From: Macrosoma leucophasiata
Taxonomy: Eukaryota; Arthropoda; Insecta; Lepidoptera; Hedylidae
DNA: 64,000 nucleotides
Direction of reading: 5' to 3'
Assembly: GCA_036365455.1 (NCBI GenBank)
Contig: JAWQUS010000001.1
Span: 24,847,001 to 24,911,000 of the forward strand
Shown one piece after another: positions 1-9,547 of this stretch (position 1 is its first letter; each line of letters opens with the position of its first letter). Both the position numbers and the translations under genes were made by a program. The notes under the pieces are model-generated. The model was given only the letters and a program-made list of their open reading frames with translations, was not told where the DNA came from and searched no databases.

Positions 1-534
1 GTACAAACAGGAAAGAAATATGTGTCCTTAAAGTAGAAAAGCGAATGAGCTTTAACGCTAAGTCAGTTATTTATAAATATAAAACTCATAACGTTTATTT
101 TATATGATTCAATAGTTATCGAAATATCATAGCAATGTGTATTTTATTGTGACGTCACAAACAAATGATATAATTTATAGCACGTACGTAACCTTTCGTA
201 TGAAAATAAACTCCGAGCGTATTGTTATAAATAGATGAAACATTTGTTATGTTTTCGTTTAACTGGTAGTTTAACTTCGTAATGTTGAGTAATCATACAA
301 TGCTTTGGTAGAAATAGAAATATGCGTCGATCTGCTACAGAATTACGTTTGTGTTTTTATCTTACACTAGCGACCCGCCCCGACTTCCATGGGTAGCATT
401 TATCTATTATAGATATAAACCTTCCTCAAAAAACCCTCCTTCCACCATTTTAAAGAGGAACAAAATTCGTTCACAACTTTCCGAGATTAGCGCATACATA
501 TAGACAGGGGAACTTTAGTTTGAAAAAAAAAAAA
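1..534. other. AT-rich non-coding stretch
   Basis: No convincing coding frame, RNA gene or repeat boundary is visible. The end runs into an A-run that borders the minus-strand SINE at 535. Confidence 0.5.
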
Positions 535-735
535 ACGCTTACGCTCATAGCCTTACAGTAGGTATAAACCTGGTTCGTGGGTGACGTTGTATACAAACAA
601 ACAACACATACATAAACAAATACCCAGACCCGAAACATATATATTTATGTAGGCCATACAAATATGTGTCCCGGTGCGAGGATCGAACCCTTCGAATCAA
701 ACGTTCAACTCACACCGCTGGACCAACCAGGTCGT
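535..735 (-). mobile_element. SINE family A, copy 1
   Basis: tRNA-derived short retroposon read on the minus strand. The head keeps box-A-like TAGTTCAGCGGTG and box-B-like GTTCGATCCC segments in diverged form. A body follows with a GGGTCTGGGTGTTTGTGTATG-type stretch and a tail ending in TGTGAGTGTAAGCGTA, next to an A-run on this strand. Four other copies lie at 1556, 2537, 27923 and 61721. It has no coding capacity, and its movement would depend on a LINE reverse transcriptase. Confidence 0.8.
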
Positions 736-1328
736 CAAATATCACGTCAAGTATCATACCATGACCGTGCCAGGAGCGTGTAGTGGGCAGAATCCTTTAG
801 TAATATGGTCCCGTTTTTATCCTTTCGGTATGGAACCCCAAAATTGGCAATCTACATAAAACTGGAGCTCTTGTCGTCATTCCAGAGAATTAAGCTGATT
901 GGATTATAATGTCCTCAGACTCTTGGCTCAGCAGTAGCAAAATAGTACCCAAGATATAAACTTCTCAAGTCAACAAATAACAGTTATTCACTTCATTATA
1001 AAGTGACATGGGTCACGAAAAATATCACCCTTTTTTAAAAAAGCGTGAATGGAATTCCATAATTGGGACATAAACTGTGAAAAAAGCGGCCAAGTCGGGC
1101 TCGCATGTATCCGTACAATTATAAGTAAAATAAATATAATAAAAATAATTTGAGAGATTTCTCTTGTAAATTGTAATGATAAAGACTAATTATAAATGTT
1201 TTCCTATTATTATTTTATCGTATGGTAGTCGGTAGAATAGGCGAATACATAAATTATTACTACTTATAAGTCTACAGATTTTGCAGCTTTTCTTACAGTA
1301 ATGCCTACTTCGCCGGTATTGTTGTCGC

Positions 1329-1797
1329 CATAGAGCAACACGGAGGGGAGTATCCATATGCAGGCTTTCCCCTCTGTCAAAGTACAAGACCAAATGATCT
1401 AACGCCTGTCGCCTAGATGTTTAAATGTGTGCGTGAATATTTTTCTGTATTTTGTTAAAGTCAAGGTGTGAGTTTCGTAGTAATAGACGATTTTTGTAGT
1501 GTGCGTGTGTGTCGCACGCATTTCCCCTCGCAAAAAATGACAGACCTTTTTTTTTTTTTTTTTTTTTGTCGTGGGTGCGGGTGCCATTGTACACATACAA
1601 CACATACACAAACACCCAGACCCGAAACAAATATCTGTAGGCCATACAAACATTTGTCCCGGTGCGGGGATCGAACGGTTATCTCACACCGCTGGACTAA
1701 CCGGGCCGTCAAATTATTAGACTATTTTGCATCGGTAATACACGCTTTGGCTACTCCCCTCCAGTCTGCCGCGACCGGTGGACCGCGTTGCTCTATG
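1329..1797. mobile_element. hAT-like MITE family F, copy 1 (contains SINE A)
   Basis: The termini CATAGAGCAACACGG and GTTGCTCTATG are inverted. The element is flanked by a perfect 8-bp direct repeat GTTGTCGC (1321-1328 and 1798-1805), and removing it rejoins the LINE-derived sequence without a gap. 8-bp target duplications are typical of the hAT superfamily. There is no transposase frame, so it is non-autonomous. Without the inner SINE it is about 300 bp, like its sister copies at 3870, 36533 and 39742. Confidence 0.85.
1556..1713 (-). mobile_element. SINE family A, copy 2, inside MITE F
   Basis: The minus-strand head (GGACTAACCGGGCCGTC at the right end) and the A-tail (T-run at 1550-1567) are clear. 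Comparison with uninterrupted MITE copies near 3950 and 36750 shows that it split a CAAAAAATKACAGAC segment. Diverged copies of that segment lie on both sides, consistent with a target duplication of about 13 bp. Confidence 0.8.
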
Positions 1798-2536
1798 GTT
1801 GTCGCTCATTTGGCACCATCCAGGGGACACGTGCAGGGGTGTGGTAGGTAACTCCTGCGGACACGAGCAACACATTGTCCCCAGATTGATTTCTATTTAT
1901 TGAATATTTGAATTTGTACTTTTGGAGATAAGACAGGGGGAGGGGATTGTCAATATTGGGCTTATTTTCTTTAAGAACTATAAAACTATATGACTTTGCA
2001 TAGGTATTGAAAAATCATACAAAATATCTAAATTTAAGATCCTTGCAATAAGACCTTGTATATAATTGTTTTCACTTTCAAAATCAACTGAGACAGACGA
2101 ACAAACAGACAAAGGCACGCGTGATCTTATAATCATTCCATTTTTTATTCTTAGGTATGGGACCCTAAAAATGAAAGGGCCATTTTGATAACAAGCTTAT
2201 AAGCCACCATAAAGTATATTTCATGCGAACAAAAGGGAAACCTTTTTTCAGCGGCAATTTGTTTTCTTGACGGAATACCGACTAATAAAACTTTGTATGG
2301 AAGGAAAATCACCGCCTCAACTTGTATGTACCTTCATACATATTTCATGCTCGTATCTATCGTAGAGGTCTACTTTATGTGGTGTTTTTACTGTTTCACT
2401 ATTGGAACCTATTTGAATATATTTTGATAGTGTTTGCGCTGTACGATGTCGAAGTAGGTTTTTTTTTTTCATAGTGGATTGGAAAGATTTTCTTGCTGAG
2501 TGTAAATACTTTGAGTGAATTTGATGTCCTATGTTT

Positions 2537-2730
2537 TGACGACCCGGTTAGTTCAGCGGTGTGATATGACCGTTTGATTCGAAGGGCTTCGATCCCCACA
2601 CCGGGACTAATATTTTTATGGCCTACAGATATTTGTTTCGGGTCTGGGTGTTTGTGTATGTGTTGTATGTGTACAACGGCACCCATGACACAGGTTTATA
2701 CCTACTGTGGGGTTGTGAGTGTAAGTGTAT
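2537..2730 (+). mobile_element. SINE family A, copy 3
   Basis: Near-complete copy. It begins GACGACCCGGTTAGTTCAGC, has a box-B-like CTTCGATCCCCACACCGGG, then the shared GTCTGGGTGTTTGTGTATG body, and ends GAGTGTAAGTGTA. Confidence 0.85.
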
Positions 2731-2837
2731 TTATAATTATTTTATTTTATCTCCATTTTAAAATATCCATTTTAACATTACAATTTTAATCTATCTACCA
2801 CCAAATTAAAGCAGTACCTTCCGCATAGATAATTTAA

Positions 2838-2970
2838 TCTGTGTGCGTAGCACGTAGAGAATACCAAACGTCTCCCTTATGAGGGGAGGAGCATGGGTGA
2901 GGCGAGGAAATCAGGCGGTACGTCGAAGTGTCCATTCTATACGTAGTATTATTACATATTCTCTGGTTCT
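2838..2970 (-). repeat. diverged copy of element X (compare 35128-35320)
   Basis: Two blocks match the insertion at 35128 in reverse complement: GTGTGCGTAGCACGTAGAG (2840) and the CCATTCTATACGTAGTATTA block ending at ATTCTCTGG (2933-2968). The middle differs and the outer part is missing, so only two sub-blocks are shared. Confidence 0.7.
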
Positions 2971-2977
2971 GGTTTAC

Positions 2978-3130
2978 CCTTATCCAGCGATTGCCCACTA
3001 CATTCGCCAGGTCGTTGGTACACTAGTTGATGGGCTTGCCTTGGCTTCGTCTTCCAGTGCGTAATCGAAGGTATCGAGTACTCTTCTCTCCCGATGTCTG
3101 TTGGGTTTTCGAGCATGCTAATAGTAGATC
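2978..3130. repeat. short dispersed segment also present at about 51497
   Basis: The segment around TCCAGCGATTGCCC followed by CGCCAGGTCGTT is shared with 51497-51541 (TCCAGCGATTGCCC, CACTAGGTCGTT). The identity of the source element is unknown. Nothing else is recognised up to 3130. Confidence 0.45.
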
Positions 3131-3204
3131 TTTAGGTATTTTAATGCAGTAATATGTAGAAATGAGCAAGTTATTTCAATTGTCAATTTGGCTTATGTTC
3201 TACG

Positions 3205-3320
3205 AAACGAAGGTGGAAAACAAATATGCAGTTCAGTTCACACGGAAGTTGAGTGATGACTACCCAAAAATTAGAGGTCAAATGCTGATGAATTGCCATT
3301 CTTCAGACCGCAGCCCTACT
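3205..3320 (-). mobile_element. SINE-like family B fragment, minus strand
   Basis: TGCAGTTCAGTTCACA, GTGATGACTAC and AGAGGTCAAA match the 3' half of family B in reverse complement. It lies close to a plus-strand copy that starts at 3368. Confidence 0.65.
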
Positions 3321-3367
3321 GTCTCCATTCAACGTGAAACACTTTATACTGGCTTTACAACGTTTTA

Positions 3368-3623
3368 TACTGCTGGTAGAGATCTTGTGACGGAGCTCGA
3401 GGGCGTAGGCACCACTAAATTGCCGCTAAATGGTAGTGTTCAGCACTATCGTGTTCTGGTCAGGTGGTAATGTACGGCCTGAGGCATAACACCTTAGGCC
3501 TCAGAAGCGGTAGCGCTTCTGTTTTTTGATCTTAGTCTTCGTGTAAGTATCTATAGGCTGCAGTTATCACTTAACATCAATATGAACTGCATGCTTGTTT
3601 GCAACTTCCATTACATTAAAAAA
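3368..3623 (+). mobile_element. SINE-like family B, copy with A-tail
   Basis: Family B in its sense orientation starts ACTGGTGGTAGAGCTCCAGT. It then has a GAGCTCC...GGAGCTC hairpin, GTAGGCACCACCGCATTACC, GCACTATCGTGTTCCGGTCA and CACCTTAGGCCTCAGG. It ends GTTTGCCACTTCCATTACAT plus an A-run, about 290 bp in all. This copy shows all of these words with minor changes. The head has no clear tRNA, 7SL or 5S box pair, so the promoter type is undetermined. The A-tail argues for retroposition. Confidence 0.8.
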
Positions 3624-3674
3624 GCCACAACGGTAGATCAATTAATTTAACCCAAACTGTTGTTTGTAATACAA

Positions 3675-3861
3675 ACCACTCTCGAACTCAGCTTAAATAT
3701 TCACCCGCGTCTCAACGGATCAGTGGATGGGAATTTTGATGGCTCACCATCCAATTCGATTACGGGATTCATTAGATGCTTCACAGCATCCAATAACTGA
3801 TACTTGCTCCGCCTGATCGTTATGCCAATCGCATTTCTCTGTTGATTCACACTTTCTTTTC
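3675..3861. repeat. dispersed repeat R, copy 1
   Basis: Shares a segment of about 190 bp with 6519-6720 (GGCTCACCATCCAATTCGAT, TTCATTAGATGCTTCACAGC, TGCTCCGC). MITE F copy 2 follows directly after it. The parent element is not recognised. Confidence 0.7.
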
Positions 3862-3869
3862 ATTTTAAT

Positions 3870-4182
3870 CATAGAGCAACTTGGCCCACCGGTCACGGCT
3901 GACCGGAGGGGAGTAGCCATAGCGTTTATTGCCGATGCAAAATAGTCCGTAATTTTTTGCAGGGGGAAATACGTGTGACACACACTCACACTACAAAAAT
4001 CGTCTATTATTACGAAACGCACACCCTAACTTTAACAAAATACATAAACAATTCACGCATCCTTTTTAATATCTGGAAGACAGGCATACGACCGTTTGGT
4101 CTTGTACTTTGACAGAGGGGAAAGCCTGCATATAGCTACTCCCCTCCGGTCCGCCGCGACCGATGGCCTGCGTTGCTCTTTG
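3870..4182. mobile_element. hAT-like MITE family F, copy 2
   Basis: Inverted termini CATAGAGCAACTTGG and GCGTTGCTCTTTG, extending inward as a GC-rich arm (GACCGGAGGGGAGTAGCCAT). Flanks ATTTTAAT (3862-3869) and ATTTGAAT (4183-4190) agree at 7 of 8 positions, a decayed 8-bp target duplication. No coding frame. Confidence 0.85.
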
Positions 4183-4304
4183 ATTTGAATAGTAGAAATT
4201 GCACTTTTTTATTTAAAATGTAAGCTTATTATACGATTGCCCCAAATAGCAATGTAATGTTTTCAAGGTTTGGGTGTTTATTTTCCCTGGTGGTCCAGTT
4301 CAAG

Positions 4305-4590
4305 TGGCTCAGTAACCTAGTGAAAACAGGCCATTACTAACGTTGGTGCCCTGGGTTCACTTCCCGGGTCGGGAAGCTAAAAGAAGTAACGGTGTATGTC
4401 TTTATCTCCAGTTCTTTAAGGTTCTTCCTAGTTTCTGGAAGTATCCCATTGCCTCGTAGTTTGGTTATGTGCCCGGAGATGTCAACAGTTTATATGGGCC
4501 TTAACGTAAACGGCAAATCGTGGGTGTATGCATGTATTTAAACCAGCCTAACCCCTTCTACTACGGAGACTACAGGCGTGAGTTCCAACG
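4305..4590 (+). mobile_element. SINE family C, copy 1
   Basis: tRNA-derived retroposon. The box-A-like region reads TCAGTAACCTAGTG and the box-B-like region GGGTTCACTTCCCGGG. It is followed by the shared TTTCTGGAAG, ATGTGCCCGGAGATG and GCAAATCGTGGGTG blocks and a 3' end near ACAGGCGTGAGTT. More diverged than the copies at 6774, 24815 and 54687. Confidence 0.8.
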
Positions 4591-4700
4591 TTGGAGTTCA
4601 AGGGCGTAGGCACCACCGCAATAATCTAATCTCTCTGCCGCCAAATGTTAATGTTCATCACTATCGTGTTCCGCTTAGATAATGTATGGCGTCGTCATTA
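4590..4700 (+). mobile_element. SINE-like family B fragment
   Basis: The 5' third of family B: GGGCGTAGGCACCACCGCA, CTGCCGCCAAATG, CACTATCGTGTTCCG. It ends before the middle of the unit. Confidence 0.65.
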
Positions 4701-4954
4701 ATTTGCAGAGTCAAAACAACTATTATTTTAAAATGAAAAAAAAACGCCTATTAAAAAAAAATTAAAAACTGAATAGACAAAAAACACTAAAAAGCTAAAA
4801 ATAAACTTAATTAGATAGTTTCATTTTAAGGGACTAAACTCGTAACCTATTAATTATAATAAGACAATCACTTTAATATGGGCTACGTACCTACCTACTT
4901 GAAAATATGTGGTTATAATATAATATAATTATAAAGGGACTGGGACCTTAATAA

Positions 4955-5179
4955 TTATATTATAGAGATATTTAAATTAATATTACCTATGTTTAATTGT
5001 GATTGTAAAAGAAATTGTCGTAAATGTTTTTTAAACGTAACTATTGTACTGATTTGGCGTATCGGCGGAGGTAAGTTATTCCATATTTTCGCTGCCGCAT
5101 ATCGGAAGGTACCTCTAAATGCCTCAGAGTTATGGGGATGTATCGAAAGCTGCTGTGCACACTCACACGTGACACGCAT
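4955..5179 (-). pseudogene. C-terminal fragment of a non-LTR reverse transcriptase protein
   Basis: The minus-strand frame ends with FRYAAAKIWNNLPPPIR followed by VTFKKHLRQFLLQ. This is the pattern found at the extreme C-terminus of many LINE ORF2 proteins (aromatic, WN.LP..IR, then FK..L..FLL). Everything upstream (RT and endonuclease) is missing; a CAT/ATC simple repeat takes its place. A 5'-truncated LINE insertion is the simplest reading. The clade cannot be assigned from this short piece. Confidence 0.7.
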
Positions 5180-5189
5180 AATAATGTGA

Positions 5190-5455
5190 ACATCTCCTTT
5201 ATCATCATCGCTTTCTTCATCATCACCTCCATGATCATCATCTTAATTATAATCATCACCTCGATCATCATCATCTCTTCCATCATCATCACCTTGATCA
5301 TCATTCCCTCCATCATAATTATCTTCATCTTCACCTCCATCGTCATCACCACCATCATCACCACCATCATCACCACCATCGTCATTACCATCATCACCAC
5401 GGGCATCATCACCTCCATCATCATCACTTCTATCATCACCTCCATCATCATCTCC
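5190..5455. repeat. imperfect CAT/ATC trinucleotide repeat
   Basis: About 260 bp built from TCATCA, CACCAT and related trinucleotides. It creates long open frames on both strands (Met/Val/Glu-rich, Ile/Thr-rich and Asp/Gly-rich) that are artefacts of the repeat. Confidence 0.95.
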
Positions 5456-5457
5456 TT

Positions 5458-5620
5458 TCAAGTGTGCTATAAAATTTGAGTAGTTCCCTCGATTTCTCCA
5501 GGATCCCATCATCACATCTTAACATAGTGACAATGGGACCACCTATGAGGTATACCCCTTCAAACAAAAAAAGTGTCCAAATTGGTACAGGCGTTTTCGA
5601 ACAATCGCGGTTTATAATAA
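5458..5620 (+). mobile_element. LINE-like 3' segment family H, partial
   Basis: Duplicates 5775-5935: AAGTGTGCTATAAAATTTGA, TTCCCTCGATTTCTCCAGGA, CCCATCATCACATCTT, GGTACAGGCGTTTTC. It lacks the terminal GGACGAATTGAGAACC...GGAAGTCGGTTAA tail found at 6006. Confidence 0.7.
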
Positions 5621-5774
5621 CAATGTTTTAAACAAACGTGTTACTATTATTACAGTAAAAGTAGGTATTTCAACTAAGAAGGTACCATATATAGTCTTCA
5701 TCATCAGTTCCACTTCATCAATTTGTGCCTTCCGAAAGCAAACACACGGAACATTATATAATATCGAAAACCTT

Positions 5775-6006
5775 ACAAGTGTGCTATGAAATTTGAAGAG
5801 TTCCCTCGATTTCTCCAGGATCCCATCATCACATCTTGTCATGGTGACAATGGGCTCACCTGTGAGGCACACCCTTTCAAACAAAACCAAAATCAAACAA
5901 ATCGGTACAGGCGTTTTCAAATTATCGGTGAACATACATAAAAAAAAAAAAGATCCGGACGAATTGAGAACCTTTTCCTTTTTTTGGAAGTCGGTTAAAA
6001 AAGGCT
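5775..6006 (+). mobile_element. LINE-like 3' segment family H, with tail
   Basis: Same body as 5458-5620, continued by an A-run, GATCCGGACGAATTGAGAAC and the terminal TTTTTTTGGAAGTCGGTTAA. The same tail appears at 35665-35718, and its reverse complement starts the copy at 49368. This looks like the conserved 3' end of a non-LTR element (RTE-like by recollection, not proven). Confidence 0.7.
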
Positions 6007-6099
6007 ATTACACGACAGGGTATTCAGGGTCCGGTAGAAAAGGCGAGCGTGGCCTCGCGCCGGGTTGCCTCTATCCGGTCGACAGGGCCCTAACTCAGT

Positions 6100-6322
6100 C
6101 ACAGTACGAATATGAACAGTATGAAAGAAAACATTGCGTAGAAAACGTTGAAACGGCGCAATCACACATATATGCGCATCAACGAAGCCCCTAAGCGGTT
6201 CTCGCGGTGCTGCAGCTCCGAGTCACTAGCAACTCGAGCGTCGATGCGCATGTTTGTGTGAGTGTGCCGTTTTGAACGTTTTGTACGTAGTTTCCATACT
6301 GTTCATATTTGTACCCACGGGA
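6100..6322. mobile_element. hAT-like MITE family L, copy 1
   Basis: Left end CACAGTACGAATATGAACAG is the inverted counterpart of the right end CTGTTCATATTTGTAC. The inverted arms run about 60 bp inward (AACGTTGAAACGGC against GCCGTTTTGAACGTT). AACTCAGT before and AATTCAGT after (6323-6330) may be an 8-bp duplication with one change, but the right end carries about four extra bases compared with copy 2 at 32352. No coding frame. Confidence 0.7.
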
Positions 6323-6518
6323 AATTCAGTAATTTTACTTTATGTTCGGTTTTAAACGAAACTTTTTGTGGTATATTGAATATGTATTTTTTTTTATACT
6401 TGGGGAGTAATCTACAATCGATATCGAAACCAAAAATATAGTTTTTAGATTTTTTGTCTGTTTGTCTGTATGTATGTCCGGGCTAAGCTCAAAAAGTACT
6501 GCATGGATTTACTTCAAT

Positions 6519-6720
6519 ATGTGATATAAATCACTCTCAAACTTAGCTTAAATATTCAGCCGCGTCTATGCGAATTTTGATGGCTCACCACCCAATTCGA
6601 TTACAGGATTCATTAGATGCTTCGCAGCATCCAATAACTGATGCTTGCTCCGCTCGATCTTTATTCCAATCGCGTATTTCTGCTGATTCGCACTTTCCTC
6701 TTCAGAGGTTCATTAGAAAG
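6519..6720. repeat. dispersed repeat R, copy 2
   Basis: Matches 3675-3861 closely. The preceding TTTGTCTGTTTGTCTGTATG at 6454 may be part of the same element. Confidence 0.65.
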
Positions 6721-6773
6721 TGAAAATGTGTTTTCTGATGATATTGAATTATGTACTTGTTTTCATTTTTAAA

Positions 6774-7086
6774 CTGCCTCAGTAGCCTAGTGGTAGCAGG
6801 CCACTACTATTACGCTGGAGGTCCTGGATTCAATTCCCGGCTTGGGGGCTATCAGAGATAACGGTTTAAAATTCTTTATCTCTATTCTATTGGAATTTTC
6901 CCATTTTCTGGTAGTTTCCCAGTACCTCGGTGTTTGCTAATGTGCTCGTAGATGGCAACAGGCTCGCCATCTGTTAGGTACATGGGCCAAAAACGTAACC
7001 GGCGAATCGTGGGTGTTTGCATGTATGCTTGAATGCATGCATTTATATCTGCCTACCCCTTCGGGAATTACAGGCGTGAAGTTACG
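6774..7086 (+). mobile_element. SINE family C, copy 2, near full length
   Basis: Starts CTGCCTCAGTAGCCTAGTGG. Box-B-like GGATTCAATTCCCGGC, then the body TTTCTGGTAGTTTCCCAGTA and GGCGAATCGTGGGTGTTTGC. The 3' hairpin reads CTACCCCTTCGGGAATTACA, and it ends GGCGTGAAGTTACG. A tRNA-derived head joined to a LINE-like tail fits a SINE. Spurious frames on the minus strand are not genes. Confidence 0.85.
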
Positions 7087-8254
7087 TTTGTTTTCATAAT
7101 ATTTAATTATGAAATATGTATAAGCTGATATCGAAGGGCTACTTTTTGATGCAGAAATTTTCTTCTCATGAAGCACACTATTGTGACCAACTTTCAGGAA
7201 GGCTTTTGTCCAGCGGTTGACGTTTTCTGGCAGAAGTGAAACTAGCCACATCAATTACAACACATCATGTTGCAGACAAGTTGGAGGTTTAAAAGTAATT
7301 CTGGTGTAGATAGTTTCTTAAAACCATTATATTGTAAGGCCGAAATGGTGACACAAATAAGTTTTCAGACGTTCACGAATGTATTATTTATTTCAACGCA
7401 GACATTATTTAGACAATTGTGAATATTTACAGGATATGTACATCTTTTTACAACATTACCTTAATGTAGCCAGTATACAAATATAATAAAACTAATCGCT
7501 ATGCGATAAAAATTACTACCTAAATATTAATAAATTCATCGTTGCAACCCTAGGCCGAACAACTCCACTGAGAACCGGTTTACGTACGTAATGAGATACG
7601 CTTGAAAGTTCATAATCGTATACACTTGTCCATTAAAAAAGCACTGTTGTATGGAGTGAGTTAACCGGGCATTGGCCGACGGCTGGCGCGACAGGGCTCT
7701 GGTCCCGCGCAGTCGTCAGCTATTCGAACAGTCTCTGCTGCCATGGTTTGGTCCCGTAGAGTGATTGAAGAAGTCAGGAAGGTTGGAGAAATATTGTTCT
7801 GGCAATCTTGGTCGATCTATGTTTAAGCCATAATGTAGATTCCAGGTTACAGTCACAATTCTACTGGTTTGTTGATTTGCTGAGTCAAATTCCCACAGGA
7901 TATTTGCTGAGAAAATCCTGGTATAGTATTGGGACTAAATTCAAATTAACATCAGAAATCCTTTTCAGTTCATAAAATCTGTAATCGCTGTTAGAAATAC
8001 GATCTGAGTCCAATCAATAGATACTAAAGAAGCTTAAAAACAAGATCAGCAAAAGTGGGTGACCAACTTTGATGGCATCTAGGCATGGTCAATCAAATGA
8101 ATCTATTCAATTTTCTTTCTGTGAATCAATTGAGTAATCTACGGGAGATATTACATCAAGACAGCATTGAAGGCTATTAATCAATGGACACAATCAGGGT
8201 ATCCTCCTCCTGCACCGCGCTGGACGGCTCGCGACTGCGGCGCAAGGCCCGCAC
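7087..8254 (-). other. probable 3' UTR and flank of the receptor gene
   Basis: No repeat family or frame is recognised here. On the minus strand an AATAAA polyadenylation signal (TTTATT on plus, 7387-7392) lies about 870 bases beyond the receptor stop, so a long 3' UTR ending near 7370 is possible. Other AT-rich signals could serve instead, and no transcript evidence is available. Confidence 0.4.
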
Positions 8255-9514
8255 TCAGAGGCGCGTGTGCGTTAGCCCATTGGGTGCTATGAGTGGTGTC
8301 AGTGCCGCCGGTCGCGCCTCCATAGCCAACACCTCGCTGCCCACCGCGGACCGTGACGTCAGCGCCGTAGACGCCTCCGAGCGAGAACCCCTTGTGCCCA
8401 TCGTCGGCGGAGTCAATCCCCTTGTCTCAACCGTTGACCTCGCTTGAATTTGAACACCACCTCCTCTCTTCTTTCTCGGTATAACACTATTCTCTACGTG
8501 GAGAGTCGCATTCACATCCTTTCCAGCAGCACACGTACACGCCTTCAGAAAACTCTTTTTAAAGTTATCGGACAAAAACGCATACAAAATAGGGTTCATA
8601 GCGGAATTGCTGTAGCTGAAGCAAGCGATAACCAGAAACACTGTTATCTTAATTCGGCTGGTACACCCCATCTCCGAAGTGTAGATCAATGCTACCTGGA
8701 AAGCCCAGTACGGGAGCCAGCACAGCACGTACACGGCTATCACGGTCAGAACTAATTTGGTCACTTTTCTATGAGATCGCTTCTTCTCTTTGGACTTATT
8801 TTTTGGTCCGACAGTTTTGAGCTTTTGTATAACTAGGCAGTAAAAGACAAATATGAGTACCAAAGGAGCCGCAAAGCCAAGAGCGAAGGAATAAAGTGTG
8901 AAAGTGGTCTGCCCTTTATTGAACTCGCTCTCTGGCCACACGATGTTGCAAGATACGCCGTTATCTGTAGGAATGAGTGTCGTGTACATGAAAATTGGTG
9001 TCATGACTAGGGCTGAAGCAATCCAAGCGGCTGCGGAGACTACTCGAGAGACAAAAGGTGTCCGAAGCCGAGGCGCTGCTATAGGATGACACACCGCTAT
9101 GTATCTATCAGCACTCATGATGCATAGAAAAATGCTACTAGTGAACTGGTTTATTCCCGTCGAAATCATGTATACCTTGCACATAAACTGGCCGAACGGC
9201 CAAGCTTGGAGTGACATAGTGACCATCAGGAACGGTATTCCTATTAAAAAGCATTCGTCTGCTATTGCGAGATTCAAGATATACATATTGGTGACAGTCT
9301 GCATCTTTGAGTAACGTGCCACTACGTATATGACTAGAGTGTTTCCTAGAAGACCGACGACGCAGACGAGAGTGTACAAAATCTGTGTGATCACGTAGAC
9401 CACTGGTGAGTTGGTGTTCGGGCATTTCTCGTATGTCCCATTGAAGGTCACGTTGTCATCGTACGAGTAGTTGCCGGTGCCGTACATCTCGACGTTCTCT
9501 AGTGACATTTCCAT
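8255..9514 (-). CDS. allatostatin-C / somatostatin-type neuropeptide receptor (class A GPCR)
   Basis: A 419-residue receptor of the plasma membrane; by family knowledge it would bind allatostatin-C-type peptides and couple to G proteins. The N-terminus has three N-glycosylation sites (NYS, NVT, NGT within residues 15-27). Seven membrane segments are evident. TM1 carries GN (57-58). TM2 carries NLAIAD (81-86). TM3 ends with the intact DRY motif (136-138). TM6 has CWLPYW (265-270). TM7 has NSAMNPILY (303-311). Cys112 and Cys189 should form the conserved disulfide. A tail of about 100 residues rich in Ser/Thr/Arg follows. The whole coding sequence is one uninterrupted frame. The first ATG has a favourable CAACATGG context, and another ATG follows two codons later. 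Family assignment is from motif recognition; a galanin- or opioid-like receptor of the same branch is less likely. Confidence 0.88.
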   Translation of the reverse strand: MEMSLENVEMYGTGNYSYDDNVTFNGTYEKCPNTNSPVVYVITQILYTLVCVVGLLGNTLVIYVVARYSKMQTVTNMYILNLAIADECFLIGIPFLMVTMSLQAWPFGQFMCKVYMISTGINQFTSSIFLCIMSADRYIAVCHPIAAPRLRTPFVSRVVSAAAWIASALVMTPIFMYTTLIPTDNGVSCNIVWPESEFNKGQTTFTLYSFALGFAAPLVLIFVFYCLVIQKLKTVGPKNKSKEKKRSHRKVTKLVLTVIAVYVLCWLPYWAFQVALIYTSEMGCTSRIKITVFLVIACFSYSNSAMNPILYAFLSDNFKKSFLKACTCAAGKDVNATLHVENSVIPRKKRGGGVQIQARSTVETRGLTPPTMGTRGSRSEASTALTSRSAVGSEVLAMEARPAALTPLIAPNGLTHTRL

Positions 9515-9547
9515 GTTGACGGATAAATTCTTGAAGTCTTCAAGTTA

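Larger units (their letters stand above)
1195..1900 (-). mobile_element. internally deleted derivative of the 16-19 kb LINE, carrying nested insertions
   Basis: Positions 1195-1275 match the 3' end of the LINE at 16245-16310 (same CGTATGGCAGTC and GAATAGGCGAATACA words). Positions 1276-1328 and 1798-1880 match its 5' coding region at 18975-19110 (GCCTATTTCGCCGGTATTG, CAGGGGACACGTGCAGGGG). The endonuclease and RT in between are absent, so this is a head-plus-tail deletion derivative in the same orientation as the parent. A hAT-like MITE (1329-1797) splits it, and that MITE itself holds a SINE A. The outer right boundary is approximate. Confidence 0.7.

Noticed and set aside
1399..1851. Several frames of 74-127 codons
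   Set aside because: They run across a MITE F, a T-run and a SINE A copy in both directions; they are repeat artefacts.
5041..5515. Overlapping long frames on both strands (up to 136 codons, Met/Val/Glu, Ile/Thr or Asp/Gly rich)
   Set aside because: They are readings of the CAT/ATC simple repeat in different frames, with no domain or codon structure.
8184..9425. Frames on the plus strand and in other minus frames over 8.2-9.4 kb
   Set aside because: They are shadows of the receptor coding sequence.
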